Below, in pieces: positions 31,143 to 38,675 of a DNA stretch of 40,633 nucleotides. Source of the DNA: Candidatus Wolfebacteria bacterium (GTDB taxonomy: Bacteria; Patescibacteriota; Minisyncoccia; UBA6257; UBA9933); the NCBI GenBank assembly GCA_016214005.1, contig JACRPK010000015.1, forward strand, positions 1-40,633, written 5' to 3'. The number at the start of each line of letters is the position of its first letter. The first letter of the stretch is position 1. The translations under genes and the position numbers were made by a program. The notes under the pieces are model-generated. The model ran no database searches and was not told where the DNA came from. It saw nothing but the letters and a program-made list of their open reading frames with translations.

Positions 31143-31148
31143 AAAATT

Positions 31149-33128
31149 TTATTTTCTCTCTTCCTTTTTCTCTTCCTTTTTCTCTTCCCCGCCGGCTTTT
31201 TTTTCTTCTTTTTCTTCCGGACCCCAACCCGTAAAACGACCTCCCAAATTTTTCTCAATTGATTTTCCTATTTTATCTCCTATATCAGAAGGAACTTCAA
31301 TTTTAATTTTCTCAAAAGTTGTATTAATTTGATTAGTAAATTTATCCCAATCAGCTTTTTTAATCTTAGGCGCAATTTTTCCAAGCGCAGCCGGATAATC
31401 TTTTAACATATTTTTGGTTATAGTATCTCCATATTTTTTATCTGTAAAAACTCCCGGACTAACGCCCTGCCAATCGGCCAAATTATAGTTTTCATAATGC
31501 TTTTCAACCGCTTCTTCAAAAGATATTTCTTTATTGTCACTATTTTTTCCAGTAACCATTTCCACACTCCTTCCCAATTTTTTCTCCAATTTTTCAAATT
31601 CTTTTCCTTGTCCCAAGGCTTGCCAATTAGCGCGTTCGCCATGAGTAAGATAATTATCAACATTCGGAATTTTATTTAATGAATCTTTATCTCTTAATTC
31701 TTGTAAAATAGCCGCTTTTTTTGCCCTGTCAAAAGTCGTTGTTCCAAGCATAGCAGTCAATTCATTAACACTTTTTCCTTTAATGCTGTCTTTGGCTTGC
31801 TTCATCTGATTTTCTCCTCCGGCCGCGGCTAATTTAGTTATTCCCTGAGCCGCATATCCCAAACCAGACCATTTGGCTAATTTTGAAGTAGCTGACCATT
31901 GAGCAGCCTTATCAGCAAAAGATTTCCCTTCTTTTCCCGGCCTGTTCATCCAACCAAGTCCGCGCTGCAAAGTTTGTTTTTTGGCAAAATTTCCAGCCGC
32001 GCTTCCAGCTCCTTTAATAACAGACTCGCCCATGCCATAAGCCGCGCCCGCTCCGATAATGCTCAACTTATTCGCAGCCATAAGTCCGATCATTGACATA
32101 AATATGGCAATCACCATATCGCCAATTACTTCAATGCCAAAAGTGAGATTCACAGAAGCGCTGGCAGGATCATTGTTAAAAATATTTTTAGCCATATCCG
32201 ACTGCCCTTTTATTGAAAATATCGCCAAATATAAAAAAAATAACATTAATGGAGTAAAGAATGTCCAGCGCAAAAAATCATCCCACCATTTTGACCAATG
32301 TTTTGAGGTGCCTGGGAAAATCCACAAAAGCCAGACAATCGGAGAAAGAATCAAAAGAAACCCAAGATAAACATAGCGAATCAAAAGCATAATCGCTGCC
32401 GCTAAAACGGTTAAACAAACCAAAAATGTAAAAAGGGCTATAAAAAATAGTGAAGCGATATTTATTAAAACAGCGCTGCCAACAACATTAAGCGCTTCTG
32501 TTGTAGTTCCAAGAACTCCTTCGGCTTTTGAATTTTCATTCATTTTTAAAAGTTCTTGAGCCCTAAACATTCCAGCAAAAGTATCTCCCCACCCGGTTAT
32601 ATTATGAGCGCCGGGTGTTGAGCCAGCGGTTGTCGCGTCAATTAAATAATATGAAAGCGAATCAGAGAGGCTTATAAACGCTCCGGCAATTACCAAACTA
32701 AAATTTACCAAAAGCGCGGCTACAATTAATTTCCAAAGAGTCTGTTTCATTGCGTAGCTTTCCATCCGAAAAATTGTGGCAAAAGCGATTACAATAATCG
32801 CCAAAACAAATCCCAAATTCGCAAAATTAAGAGTTATTTGCCAGCCAGTTTTAACAATCAAACTGTTCAAAATTTCAAAATTAATATTTAATGCCAATTT
32901 AAGCAAAAGAGTTGAAATCCAAAATAAAATTCCGGCAATAAATCCAAAAATATAAGAAAATACCTGGGCAACGATAGTAAGAGCTCCTGCAGTAAAATCT
33001 GAAATACCAAAAAGATTAACCGCCTTCGCTTCACTCGGCGTAAAAATCACCAATAAAACAAAAATTCCAGTTAAGGCTACAAAAAATATTTTTTTTATTT
33101 TTCCCCTAAAAAATCTAATCATGGACAT
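31149..33128 (-). CDS. VirB6/TrbL-like polytopic membrane protein
   Basis: A 659-aa protein. A signal-like first helix (IFFVALTGIFVLLVIF) is followed by several transmembrane helices between about 45 and 350, including ILFWISTLLLKLALNINFEI and MLLIRYVYLGFLLILSPIVWLLWIF (quoted as LIRYVYLGFLLILSP), then a long soluble cytoplasmic tail ending in KEEKK-type repeats. The tail has a block about 460-560 with no known domain. This is the typical VirB6/TrbL layout in Patescibacteria, the channel component of type IV secretion. Its ATG overlaps the end of the 601-aa gene by 10 bp. Confidence 0.85.
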   Translation of the reverse strand: MSMIRFFRGKIKKIFFVALTGIFVLLVIFTPSEAKAVNLFGISDFTAGALTIVAQVFSYIFGFIAGILFWISTLLLKLALNINFEILNSLIVKTGWQITLNFANLGFVLAIIVIAFATIFRMESYAMKQTLWKLIVAALLVNFSLVIAGAFISLSDSLSYYLIDATTAGSTPGAHNITGWGDTFAGMFRAQELLKMNENSKAEGVLGTTTEALNVVGSAVLINIASLFFIALFTFLVCLTVLAAAIMLLIRYVYLGFLLILSPIVWLLWIFPGTSKHWSKWWDDFLRWTFFTPLMLFFLYLAIFSIKGQSDMAKNIFNNDPASASVNLTFGIEVIGDMVIAIFMSMIGLMAANKLSIIGAGAAYGMGESVIKGAGSAAGNFAKKQTLQRGLGWMNRPGKEGKSFADKAAQWSATSKLAKWSGLGYAAQGITKLAAAGGENQMKQAKDSIKGKSVNELTAMLGTTTFDRAKKAAILQELRDKDSLNKIPNVDNYLTHGERANWQALGQGKEFEKLEKKLGRSVEMVTGKNSDNKEISFEEAVEKHYENYNLADWQGVSPGVFTDKKYGDTITKNMLKDYPAALGKIAPKIKKADWDKFTNQINTTFEKIKIEVPSDIGDKIGKSIEKNLGGRFTGWGPEEKEEKKAGGEEKKEEKKEERK

Positions 33129-34924
33129 TGACTAACTTGCGCCGTTGATGAAGCGTTAATCGCTTCTAATTTAATATTCTCATTTGTTGCAATATTTAAA
33201 GCATCTCTTCTTGTTAAGGCATAATTAGCAGTGGGATAATTTACCATATCCAAATTAAAGCCATTAATAAGTTCCTGTATCGCCTGCATTTTAGCCTCAC
33301 TTGTCATTGTCGCAGAAGAATTAATAAGAGTTGAAGAGGCAATAAAATTACCGGCAGACGTCTGAATAATTTGTATGCCGTTAACTTCATCTGTCAGATT
33401 ATTGGATGTTGTGCTGGCACTAGCAACATCAAACGCGGTTATTGCCGGCGTTAAGCATGAAGACTTAGTTGATGATTTCTGATAAAAATTAATAAGCTCA
33501 TATTTATAAAGAGTATCTTTGGCAAACAATAAAGAATCTTGCTTAACTGCCAAAATTTGCGTTGAAGTGGCGCTAATTAATTTCTCGGCGTTTGCTGTGC
33601 CTTGTTGACTTGCTATATCATATCCGCTCGGGAAGCTTGGCGCCGGAGTTTGCCCGCTCTTTTTCATCATACCAATGCCTTCCTTCATCAATCTGTTTGT
33701 CGCGGCGTCAGCAATGGCCGTAATCCATTTTCCCCAATCTTCAGAATCGCCAAGAGCGGATAAAGCAGTATCGCTGCTATCAACCATATATTTTTGAACC
33801 ATATCGCCGGCAACTCGACCAGGAGTGGCATTTTTAAGATTCGCTTCAAAACAATATTGACCGGCATTGTCTTTCACAATTTTTTCGGTAGCGCTAAAAT
33901 AATTAATTCTTTCACGAATATCCGCTAAATTGGCATTTTTTGTTTGAGCATCCGCAAAAGTTGTGGCAGATGTTGAACCGCTTCCGCCAACAGTATAAGA
34001 ACCTCCTGTGCTTATTAAAATAGCATCACCGGCAGTTAAAGAAATTGGACTGCCTCCCCATGGATCGTCAATTGAATCTCCCGATTTCAGCGCAACCTTG
34101 CAAGATTTCAAAGACTTAAATCCTGCGCCGGCATTTAAATCATTAATAGCCGCTTCTGCCTTGTTTGAACCGCGAGCCGCTGCTTCATCATGAATCATTA
34201 AATTTACGCCAAAATAATTATTTTGCGGCTGCCACATCGTATTATAAGCCAGCCATCCGCCATTATTAAAATCATTGGAAAAATCGCTTATATTTGCCTG
34301 AACTTTATCCAAAGTACATTCCAGGCGCTTATGGAACTTTTGAACCGGCATATAAGAAAGCTGAACTTTTGCCCTAAAATCAGAACACAAAAACGGAGCA
34401 ACTTCATTTATAACCGCTCCGGCGCCAGCATTCCAAGCGCTTTGTTTGTCTTTTTCCCAATCAATCGTAAATCTTGAGCCAAGATCGCCGCCATTTTGAA
34501 TCCAATCAACAACTTGATCAACCGTCCAATCCATAAGCTGTTTTCGCAAAACATCTTTAATGCATTTTTTGGTGTCATCCCAACCGTTTTGTAAAGTAAC
34601 ATTATATTTTGCTTTTACTGGCTCTGCCGAAGCGCCAATATTTGTTATATATACAGGTATGCCGCCTCCCCCAGCCGCTTTCGCAGTTGCTTCAGGAGTT
34701 GACTGAGCTTCCGCTATAAATTGTTGCGCATATCTTACTGCAGCAGAAGCAGCAGCGCAAACAGCGGTCTGCGCAGTCGCCTGGCCCAAAACACTTGCCA
34801 AATCATTTCCGCCTTGCGCTTGCTGAGCCTGGGCTTTATTTATAAAAACTCCGCCAAAAGAACCAAAAAATAAAAAAACAATAACAAGACCGATAATAAT
34901 TTTTTTAAATTTATTTAACTTCAT
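33119..34924 (-). CDS. Exported protein of unknown function, secretion locus
   Basis: A 601-aa protein with a signal peptide (IIIGLVIVFLFFGSFGGVFI, cleavage near AQAQ). The mature part is mostly helical with scattered Cys and a Gly/Ser/Thr-rich middle (GGSYTVGGSGSTSATTF). No named domain is recognised. Large exported proteins of this sort directly precede VirB6 genes in Patescibacteria secretion loci, so an outward-facing channel or pilus-base role is plausible. It overlaps VirB6 by 10 bp and the upstream gene by 14 bp, so all three are translationally coupled. Confidence 0.7.
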   Translation of the reverse strand: MKLNKFKKIIIGLVIVFLFFGSFGGVFINKAQAQQAQGGNDLASVLGQATAQTAVCAAASAAVRYAQQFIAEAQSTPEATAKAAGGGGIPVYITNIGASAEPVKAKYNVTLQNGWDDTKKCIKDVLRKQLMDWTVDQVVDWIQNGGDLGSRFTIDWEKDKQSAWNAGAGAVINEVAPFLCSDFRAKVQLSYMPVQKFHKRLECTLDKVQANISDFSNDFNNGGWLAYNTMWQPQNNYFGVNLMIHDEAAARGSNKAEAAINDLNAGAGFKSLKSCKVALKSGDSIDDPWGGSPISLTAGDAILISTGGSYTVGGSGSTSATTFADAQTKNANLADIRERINYFSATEKIVKDNAGQYCFEANLKNATPGRVAGDMVQKYMVDSSDTALSALGDSEDWGKWITAIADAATNRLMKEGIGMMKKSGQTPAPSFPSGYDIASQQGTANAEKLISATSTQILAVKQDSLLFAKDTLYKYELINFYQKSSTKSSCLTPAITAFDVASASTTSNNLTDEVNGIQIIQTSAGNFIASSTLINSSATMTSEAKMQAIQELINGFNLDMVNYPTANYALTRRDALNIATNENIKLEAINASSTAQVSQCP

Positions 34925-35726
34925 TATATTTTTCCTGCCAATCAGAATTTATTCCAATGCCTTTTTGGACTAAAACATCTTGGGCTTTTTCAATTGCCGC
35001 ATATCCTTTTAGGGGATCTTTATGATATTGAGCCATTGCTTCATAAATAACCGCCCCATTTTTAAAATATATTACTAAATCTTTATGAAAATTTTTCCAA
35101 GTGCTCGGGGCTTCAATATTTAAAAAATCTTTGGCTGTGTTTTTATAAATTTCCGCAGCTTCTTTGGCTGACAAGGGATTTAAATCTTTTACAACATCAA
35201 TTGTAATCTCTAATGGATCTTTTTTAAAATCGCCATAATCTTTTTTAGCCGACTCGCTTAAAGAATCAAGATATTTTATTTTCGCTTCTTTAGAATTGTC
35301 AAAAGAAATTTTTATTTCGCTGTCTTTTAAAAATTCAACTAGCCCAAGATCAAATTTTCCATTTATTTCTTTATCGCCTGGAAAGCTCGGATTGACTCCG
35401 CCCTGAGCCAAATTGCCGGCTTGGACCCTGTTAAAAACCGTATTTACAAAATTTTCCGTAAAATTATTCTCCTGATTTTTTTTAGAATCAAGTTTATTCG
35501 CGTATTGAGCAAGCGATAAATCGCTGCTATTTTTATTTTCAATTCTATTTCCAACCCATTGAAGAGGATTTTTCCCGAATAAGGGATTAAAAATATTATT
35601 GTCTGATTTTTTTTCTGCAATATTAAAAGATGGCAAAGAGCTAAATATCGCCAAATATGAATAAACCAAGGCAACACCTAAAATTAAAACCGAAGTGACG
35701 ATTTTTGCGCGGCTAATATTGCTCAT
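34911..35726 (-). CDS. Membrane-anchored exported protein, secretion locus
   Basis: A 271-aa protein with an N-terminal anchor helix (about residues 9-29, VTSVLILGVALVYSYLAIF). The outer part begins with a short motif NPLQWVGNRIENK that recurs in the next gene upstream (NPIDWVGNLVKPIEK). The C-terminal half is helical and starts around DPLEITIDVVKDLNPLSAKE. No known family. A TATAAT box lies 8 nt from the ATG (35735-35740) with TTGTTT 18 bp further, so the VirB6-side operon may start here. Confidence 0.65.
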   Translation of the reverse strand: MSNISRAKIVTSVLILGVALVYSYLAIFSSLPSFNIAEKKSDNNIFNPLFGKNPLQWVGNRIENKNSSDLSLAQYANKLDSKKNQENNFTENFVNTVFNRVQAGNLAQGGVNPSFPGDKEINGKFDLGLVEFLKDSEIKISFDNSKEAKIKYLDSLSESAKKDYGDFKKDPLEITIDVVKDLNPLSAKEAAEIYKNTAKDFLNIEAPSTWKNFHKDLVIYFKNGAVIYEAMAQYHKDPLKGYAAIEKAQDVLVQKGIGINSDWQEKYNEVK

Positions 35727-35734
35727 TCACAATA

Positions 35735-35764
35735 ATTATAAACGATTTTTCAATGATTAAACAA
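35735..35764 (-). promoter_or_regulatory. Candidate promoter of the secretion operon
   Basis: A perfect TATAAT (35735-35740) 8 nt before the ATG at 35724-35726, with a weak TTGTTT -35 18 bp upstream (35759-35764). Confidence 0.4.
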
Positions 35765-35794
35765 GAGGAAAACTAAAAATTTATGGCAAACCGA

Positions 35795-36904
35795 TTATGG
35801 CAAACCACTTGTGCCAAAAAATAAAACTTCAGCTTCATAGGGAATAGGCTCGGCCGGCAAACAAGCCGCTACCCAAGGAGCCACCAATGCCTTCCCTAAA
35901 ACAACAGAACTGATTATCGGTTTTTTATATAAATATGGATTAGCCGCCAAAACAGGATAGGAAAACATTAAAGATCCGCCGCAAGGCGGGAGTATTATTT
36001 CAACCACGCCATGATCGCAAGCATCCTGAACCGATACTCGGCCACCAAAATTATAAAAACCAGGCAGGGAAAAAGCAGCGCAAGTAAAAGCCTGGGCGGT
36101 TTGAATTAACGAAAATTTTGGAGATTTTTCCAAAACCGCTACGCTTTTTTTAAAATTTTCATTATGAATCGCTCCTTTTGCCTTAAACTCAGAAGCTAAT
36201 GATTCAATTTCATTTTTATTTAAATTATTTTTGCTAAATTTCCCAGCCAAATCAGCATTATATTTAAACCAATTAGCTAACTCTTTGTTAAAATAAAATT
36301 GATTATTTAATTTATTTAGTTCATTAACCATTTTGTAATCCAATCTCTCCCATTCGCCGAAAGAAAATCTCAATTCTTCCAAATTTGTTCCAGAAGCCGC
36401 TATTTCTATTAAATTTTCCAGAGTCATCGGCGCATTGCTCATTTGCGGATCTTCCACCATTTTTTCGATGCTGTTTTTTTCAAAGCTAATTTGCCGGGAA
36501 ATTTCTAAAAAATTTTTATAATAATCAACGGCTAATTCCTGGTTATTGTTGCTATTATTATCTCCGATTATAGTTTTGAACAATCGATTTGCTGGCAAAA
36601 CGTCTTCGTTTGATTGCGGCTTAATAGAATTATTTTCAACAATAGGTTGTTCTTTGATAATCAAAGGCTGAACAATTTGCTCCTTTGCAATAAATTTTTC
36701 AATTGGCTTGACTAAATTTCCAACCCAATCAATAGGATTATCAGCCAAAATATTTTTTTGCAAAATAATATTATTTTGTTGATAGCCAACCTTAAATTTT
36801 CCAACATTTTCCTGATTTTTCCATTGATCTTTTAAAAAAACTAAATTCAAGCTGATTATTCCAGCTACTAACGTCAAACCCAATGCCAAAATTTTTACAT
36901 TCAT
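35795..36904 (-). CDS. Membrane-anchored exported protein, first gene of the secretion locus
   Basis: A 369-aa protein. The ATG at 36904 starts directly before an anchor helix (VKILALGLTLVAGIISLNLV); a TTG ten codons earlier, overlapping the ksgA stop, is possible. NPIDWVGNLVKPIEK is shared with the neighbouring 271-aa protein, so the two are probably diverged paralogues in their N-terminal part. The middle is Asn/Glu-rich and helical. The last ~100 residues are different: Cys- and Pro-rich (FTCAAFSLPGF, VQDACDHG, LPPCGGSL, AACLPAEP), which suggests a disulfide-stabilised domain outside the membrane. No known family. A CATAAT box lies 6 nt from the ATG. Confidence 0.65.
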   Translation of the reverse strand: MNVKILALGLTLVAGIISLNLVFLKDQWKNQENVGKFKVGYQQNNIILQKNILADNPIDWVGNLVKPIEKFIAKEQIVQPLIIKEQPIVENNSIKPQSNEDVLPANRLFKTIIGDNNSNNNQELAVDYYKNFLEISRQISFEKNSIEKMVEDPQMSNAPMTLENLIEIAASGTNLEELRFSFGEWERLDYKMVNELNKLNNQFYFNKELANWFKYNADLAGKFSKNNLNKNEIESLASEFKAKGAIHNENFKKSVAVLEKSPKFSLIQTAQAFTCAAFSLPGFYNFGGRVSVQDACDHGVVEIILPPCGGSLMFSYPVLAANPYLYKKPIISSVVLGKALVAPWVAACLPAEPIPYEAEVLFFGTSGLP

Positions 36905-36910
36905 AAAATG

Positions 36911-36939
36911 ATTATGCCATTTATAAAATTTCAAAACAA
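36911..36939 (-). promoter_or_regulatory. Candidate leaderless promoter at the head of the secretion locus
   Basis: TTGTTT (36934-36939), 17-bp spacer, CATAAT (36911-36916), then 6 nt to the ATG at 36904. It lies within the end of ksgA. Confidence 0.35.
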
Positions 36940-37890
36940 TATTTCTGAAATTTTTTTAATTTGCCCAATTCCCAAATTTTGCGGCCGATCTTGCGAATTT
37001 ATGCCGATTTTTTCTAATTTTTCAATAATTTCTTCTTTCTTTTTACCAGAAATTCCTGATGATAAATTATTCAATATCGTTTTTCTCGGCTGTTTAAAAA
37101 GAATTTTAAGTAATTTATAATAATTTTCGTCTCCTATACTTTCTCTTGTTCTCTCTCTTGTTCTCTCTCTTGTTTTCTCTCCTATTCTCTCTCTTATCTT
37201 GCTACAACTTGCGGTAGCAGCCATTATTTTTCTTCTGCCTATTTTATTTATTTTATTATTATCATTTTTATTTTTATTTTTATTTTTATTGTTATTAAAA
37301 TTCTTGCTACAACTTGCGGTAGCAAAAGGTTCTAATTTTATTATCGCGCTTTCCACTTTCGGCGGCGGTAAAAAATCTTTTCGCGAAACATAGCTGATAA
37401 TTTCCGGTTTTGCCCAAAACTGGACGCTGGCTGCTAATAAATTCATTTCCGGAGGCTTGGCGCAAACACGCTCTGCCACTTCTCTTTGAATAAGCAAAAC
37501 TATTTTTGACGGCTTATTTTTCAACTCTCCCAAAATCCTAAATAAATATCCGGTAATATAATACGGAATATTGCCAACAAGTTTGTAGTTTATAGTTTGT
37601 AGTTTGTAGTTTTGAATTATTTGAGGTAAGACTTTCAACGCATCACCTTCAATAATTTCAACCCCGCTAGAAATCCGATTTCTTAAATCTTGCGCCAGGC
37701 GCGAATCTTTTTCAATGGCGATTATTTTGCAATTTAATTCTTTGTATTTTTCAAAAAGCGGGATTGTTAAAGCTCCCTTGCCCGGTCCGATTTCAATTAT
37801 AAAATCTCCCTTTTCAAGATCTATGGCCTCGACAATTTTTTGAAGCTTTTGCTTATTTTTTAAAAAATGCTGTCCTAAATAATTCCCCAT
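36931..37890 (-). CDS. ksgA: 16S rRNA dimethyladenosine transferase KsgA with inserted repeat region
   Basis: A 319-aa SAM-dependent methyltransferase that dimethylates two adjacent adenines near the 3' end of 16S rRNA. It starts MGNYLGQHFLKNKQ; the SAM motif is IEIGPGKGALT (32-42); the catalytic NIPYY is at 107-111; FLPPPKVESAIIKL follows at 173-186. The family continues with a C-terminal helical domain, found here at about 255 onward (YYKLLKILFKQPRKT). Between them residues 190-254 are an insertion: two copies of ATASCSK from palindromic repeats, an Asn/Lys run and four-residue RERT repeats. A shorter repeat run (NYKLQTINYKL, 94-104) comes from tandem 7-bp units. All catalytic motifs are intact. 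Confidence 0.93.
   Translation of the reverse strand: MGNYLGQHFLKNKQKLQKIVEAIDLEKGDFIIEIGPGKGALTIPLFEKYKELNCKIIAIEKDSRLAQDLRNRISSGVEIIEGDALKVLPQIIQNYKLQTINYKLVGNIPYYITGYLFRILGELKNKPSKIVLLIQREVAERVCAKPPEMNLLAASVQFWAKPEIISYVSRKDFLPPPKVESAIIKLEPFATASCSKNFNNNKNKNKNKNDNNKINKIGRRKIMAATASCSKIRERIGEKTRERTRERTRESIGDENYYKLLKILFKQPRKTILNNLSSGISGKKKEEIIEKLEKIGINSQDRPQNLGIGQIKKISEILF
37142..37201. repeat. Five 12-bp tandem repeats in ksgA
   Basis: Units TCTCTTGTTCTC (twice exact), TCTCTTGTTTTC, TCTCCTATTCTC and TCTCTTATCTTG. The 12-bp period keeps the frame and gives RERT-type peptide repeats. Confidence 0.9.
37198..37220. repeat. CTTGCTAC-type palindromic repeat, copy B (in ksgA)
   Basis: CTTGCTAC-AACTTGCG-GTAGCAG. 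On the minus strand it is translated in frame as ATASCSK. Confidence 0.88.
37303..37325. repeat. CTTGCTAC-type palindromic repeat, copy C (in ksgA)
   Basis: CTTGCTAC-AACTTGCG-GTAGCAA. It is in the same frame as copy B and again encodes ATASCSK. An A/T-rich 6-bp-period tract (about 37265-37292) lies between the copies. Confidence 0.88.
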
Positions 37891-37965
37891 TTTATTTTTA
37901 TCCCGTTTCTTCTTTTTTCTTTTTTATTTCTTATTTTCTCTATTCTTTTATTTTTATCCGCAATT

Positions 37966-37989
37966 CTTGCTACAACTTGCGGTAGCAAG
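37966..37989. repeat. CTTGCTAC-type palindromic repeat, copy D
   Basis: CTTGCTAC-AACTTGCG-GTAGCAAG: a perfect 8-bp stem and 8-nt loop in the gap between the TrpR-like gene and ksgA. This is the most complete copy. Confidence 0.88.
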
Positions 37990-38075
37990 ATAGATAATTG
38001 AAAATAACAATATATTATTGTAATTTTTACTTTCCTATTTATCAATAAATAATAAAATAACAATAAAAAATTATC

Positions 38076-38525
38076 TTATAAATTATTCAAAAAATTCCAT
38101 CGTCCCTTGCCTTTTATCGACGAAATACGTTTATCCATCCACAAAGATAAAGAAATTATCATTTTCCATGCCGAATCAGACAAATATTCAAATTTAATAT
38201 TATTATTTTTAATTTTCTTGAATTTATTTAAAGGATCTCTCGCTTGATAATTTATTTTCCCTAAAACAGCTTTTTTAATGGCGCTGATTGTTGAAGGTGA
38301 AATCCATAAATAATCTCCTATTTCTCTATATTTTTTGCCTTTGCTGATGAAATAAACAGCCAGCAATCTTTTTATTATAAATTGTTTTTCTTTTTTACTT
38401 ATTACAATCTCTAAATTTTCTTTTAATTCCTTGGCAGATTTAATTTTTAAAATATCTTCTAAAAAATTAACCCAAATAAACTCTTCCCACTCTTTTCTTG
38501 ATTTAAATTCATCTAAATTTTTCAT
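38076..38525 (-). CDS. TrpR/YerC-like DNA-binding protein
   Basis: A 149-aa helical protein. The central part has the TrpR superfamily pattern: a helix pair (LEDILKIKSAKELKENLEIV), ISKKEKQFIIKRLLAVYFISKGK, and the helix-turn-helix YREIGDYLWISPSTISAIKKAV (split: REIGDYLWIS and PSTISAIKKA). This is closer to YerC/YecD-type proteins than to the tryptophan repressor itself. A basic C-terminal extension follows. It is probably a transcription regulator with unknown target. A TATAAA box (38533-38538) lies 7 nt before the ATG. Confidence 0.75.
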   Translation of the reverse strand: MKNLDEFKSRKEWEEFIWVNFLEDILKIKSAKELKENLEIVISKKEKQFIIKRLLAVYFISKGKKYREIGDYLWISPSTISAIKKAVLGKINYQARDPLNKFKKIKNNNIKFEYLSDSAWKMIISLSLWMDKRISSIKGKGRWNFLNNL

Positions 38526-38575
38526 AATTTTATTTATAGTTTAATAAATTTTTAATTTAAAATATCATAAATTTT

Positions 38576-38598
38576 TTGCTACCGCAAGTTATAGCAAG
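38576..38598. repeat. CTTGCTAC-type palindromic repeat, copy E (opposite orientation)
   Basis: TTGCTAC-CGCAAGTT-ATAGCAAG, the reverse orientation of copies A-D, in the gap between uvrD and the TrpR-like gene. Confidence 0.8.
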
Positions 38599-38675
38599 AG
38601 AAATTAAACAAAAATATTGCAAAATAAAATTATCTGCCAAACTCGCCCACTGTCATAGCTAACAAATAAATTTAT

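Noticed and set aside
37142-37325. CRISPR-like array in ksgA
   Set aside because: The units are 12-bp tandem repeats and two palindromes without regular unique spacers, in a coding frame, and no cas gene is near.
37875-38063. Minus-strand 62-codon frame between the TrpR-like gene and ksgA
   Set aside because: It is formed partly by palindrome copy D, is low-complexity and overlaps the ksgA start; no ribosome-binding site and no recognisable protein.
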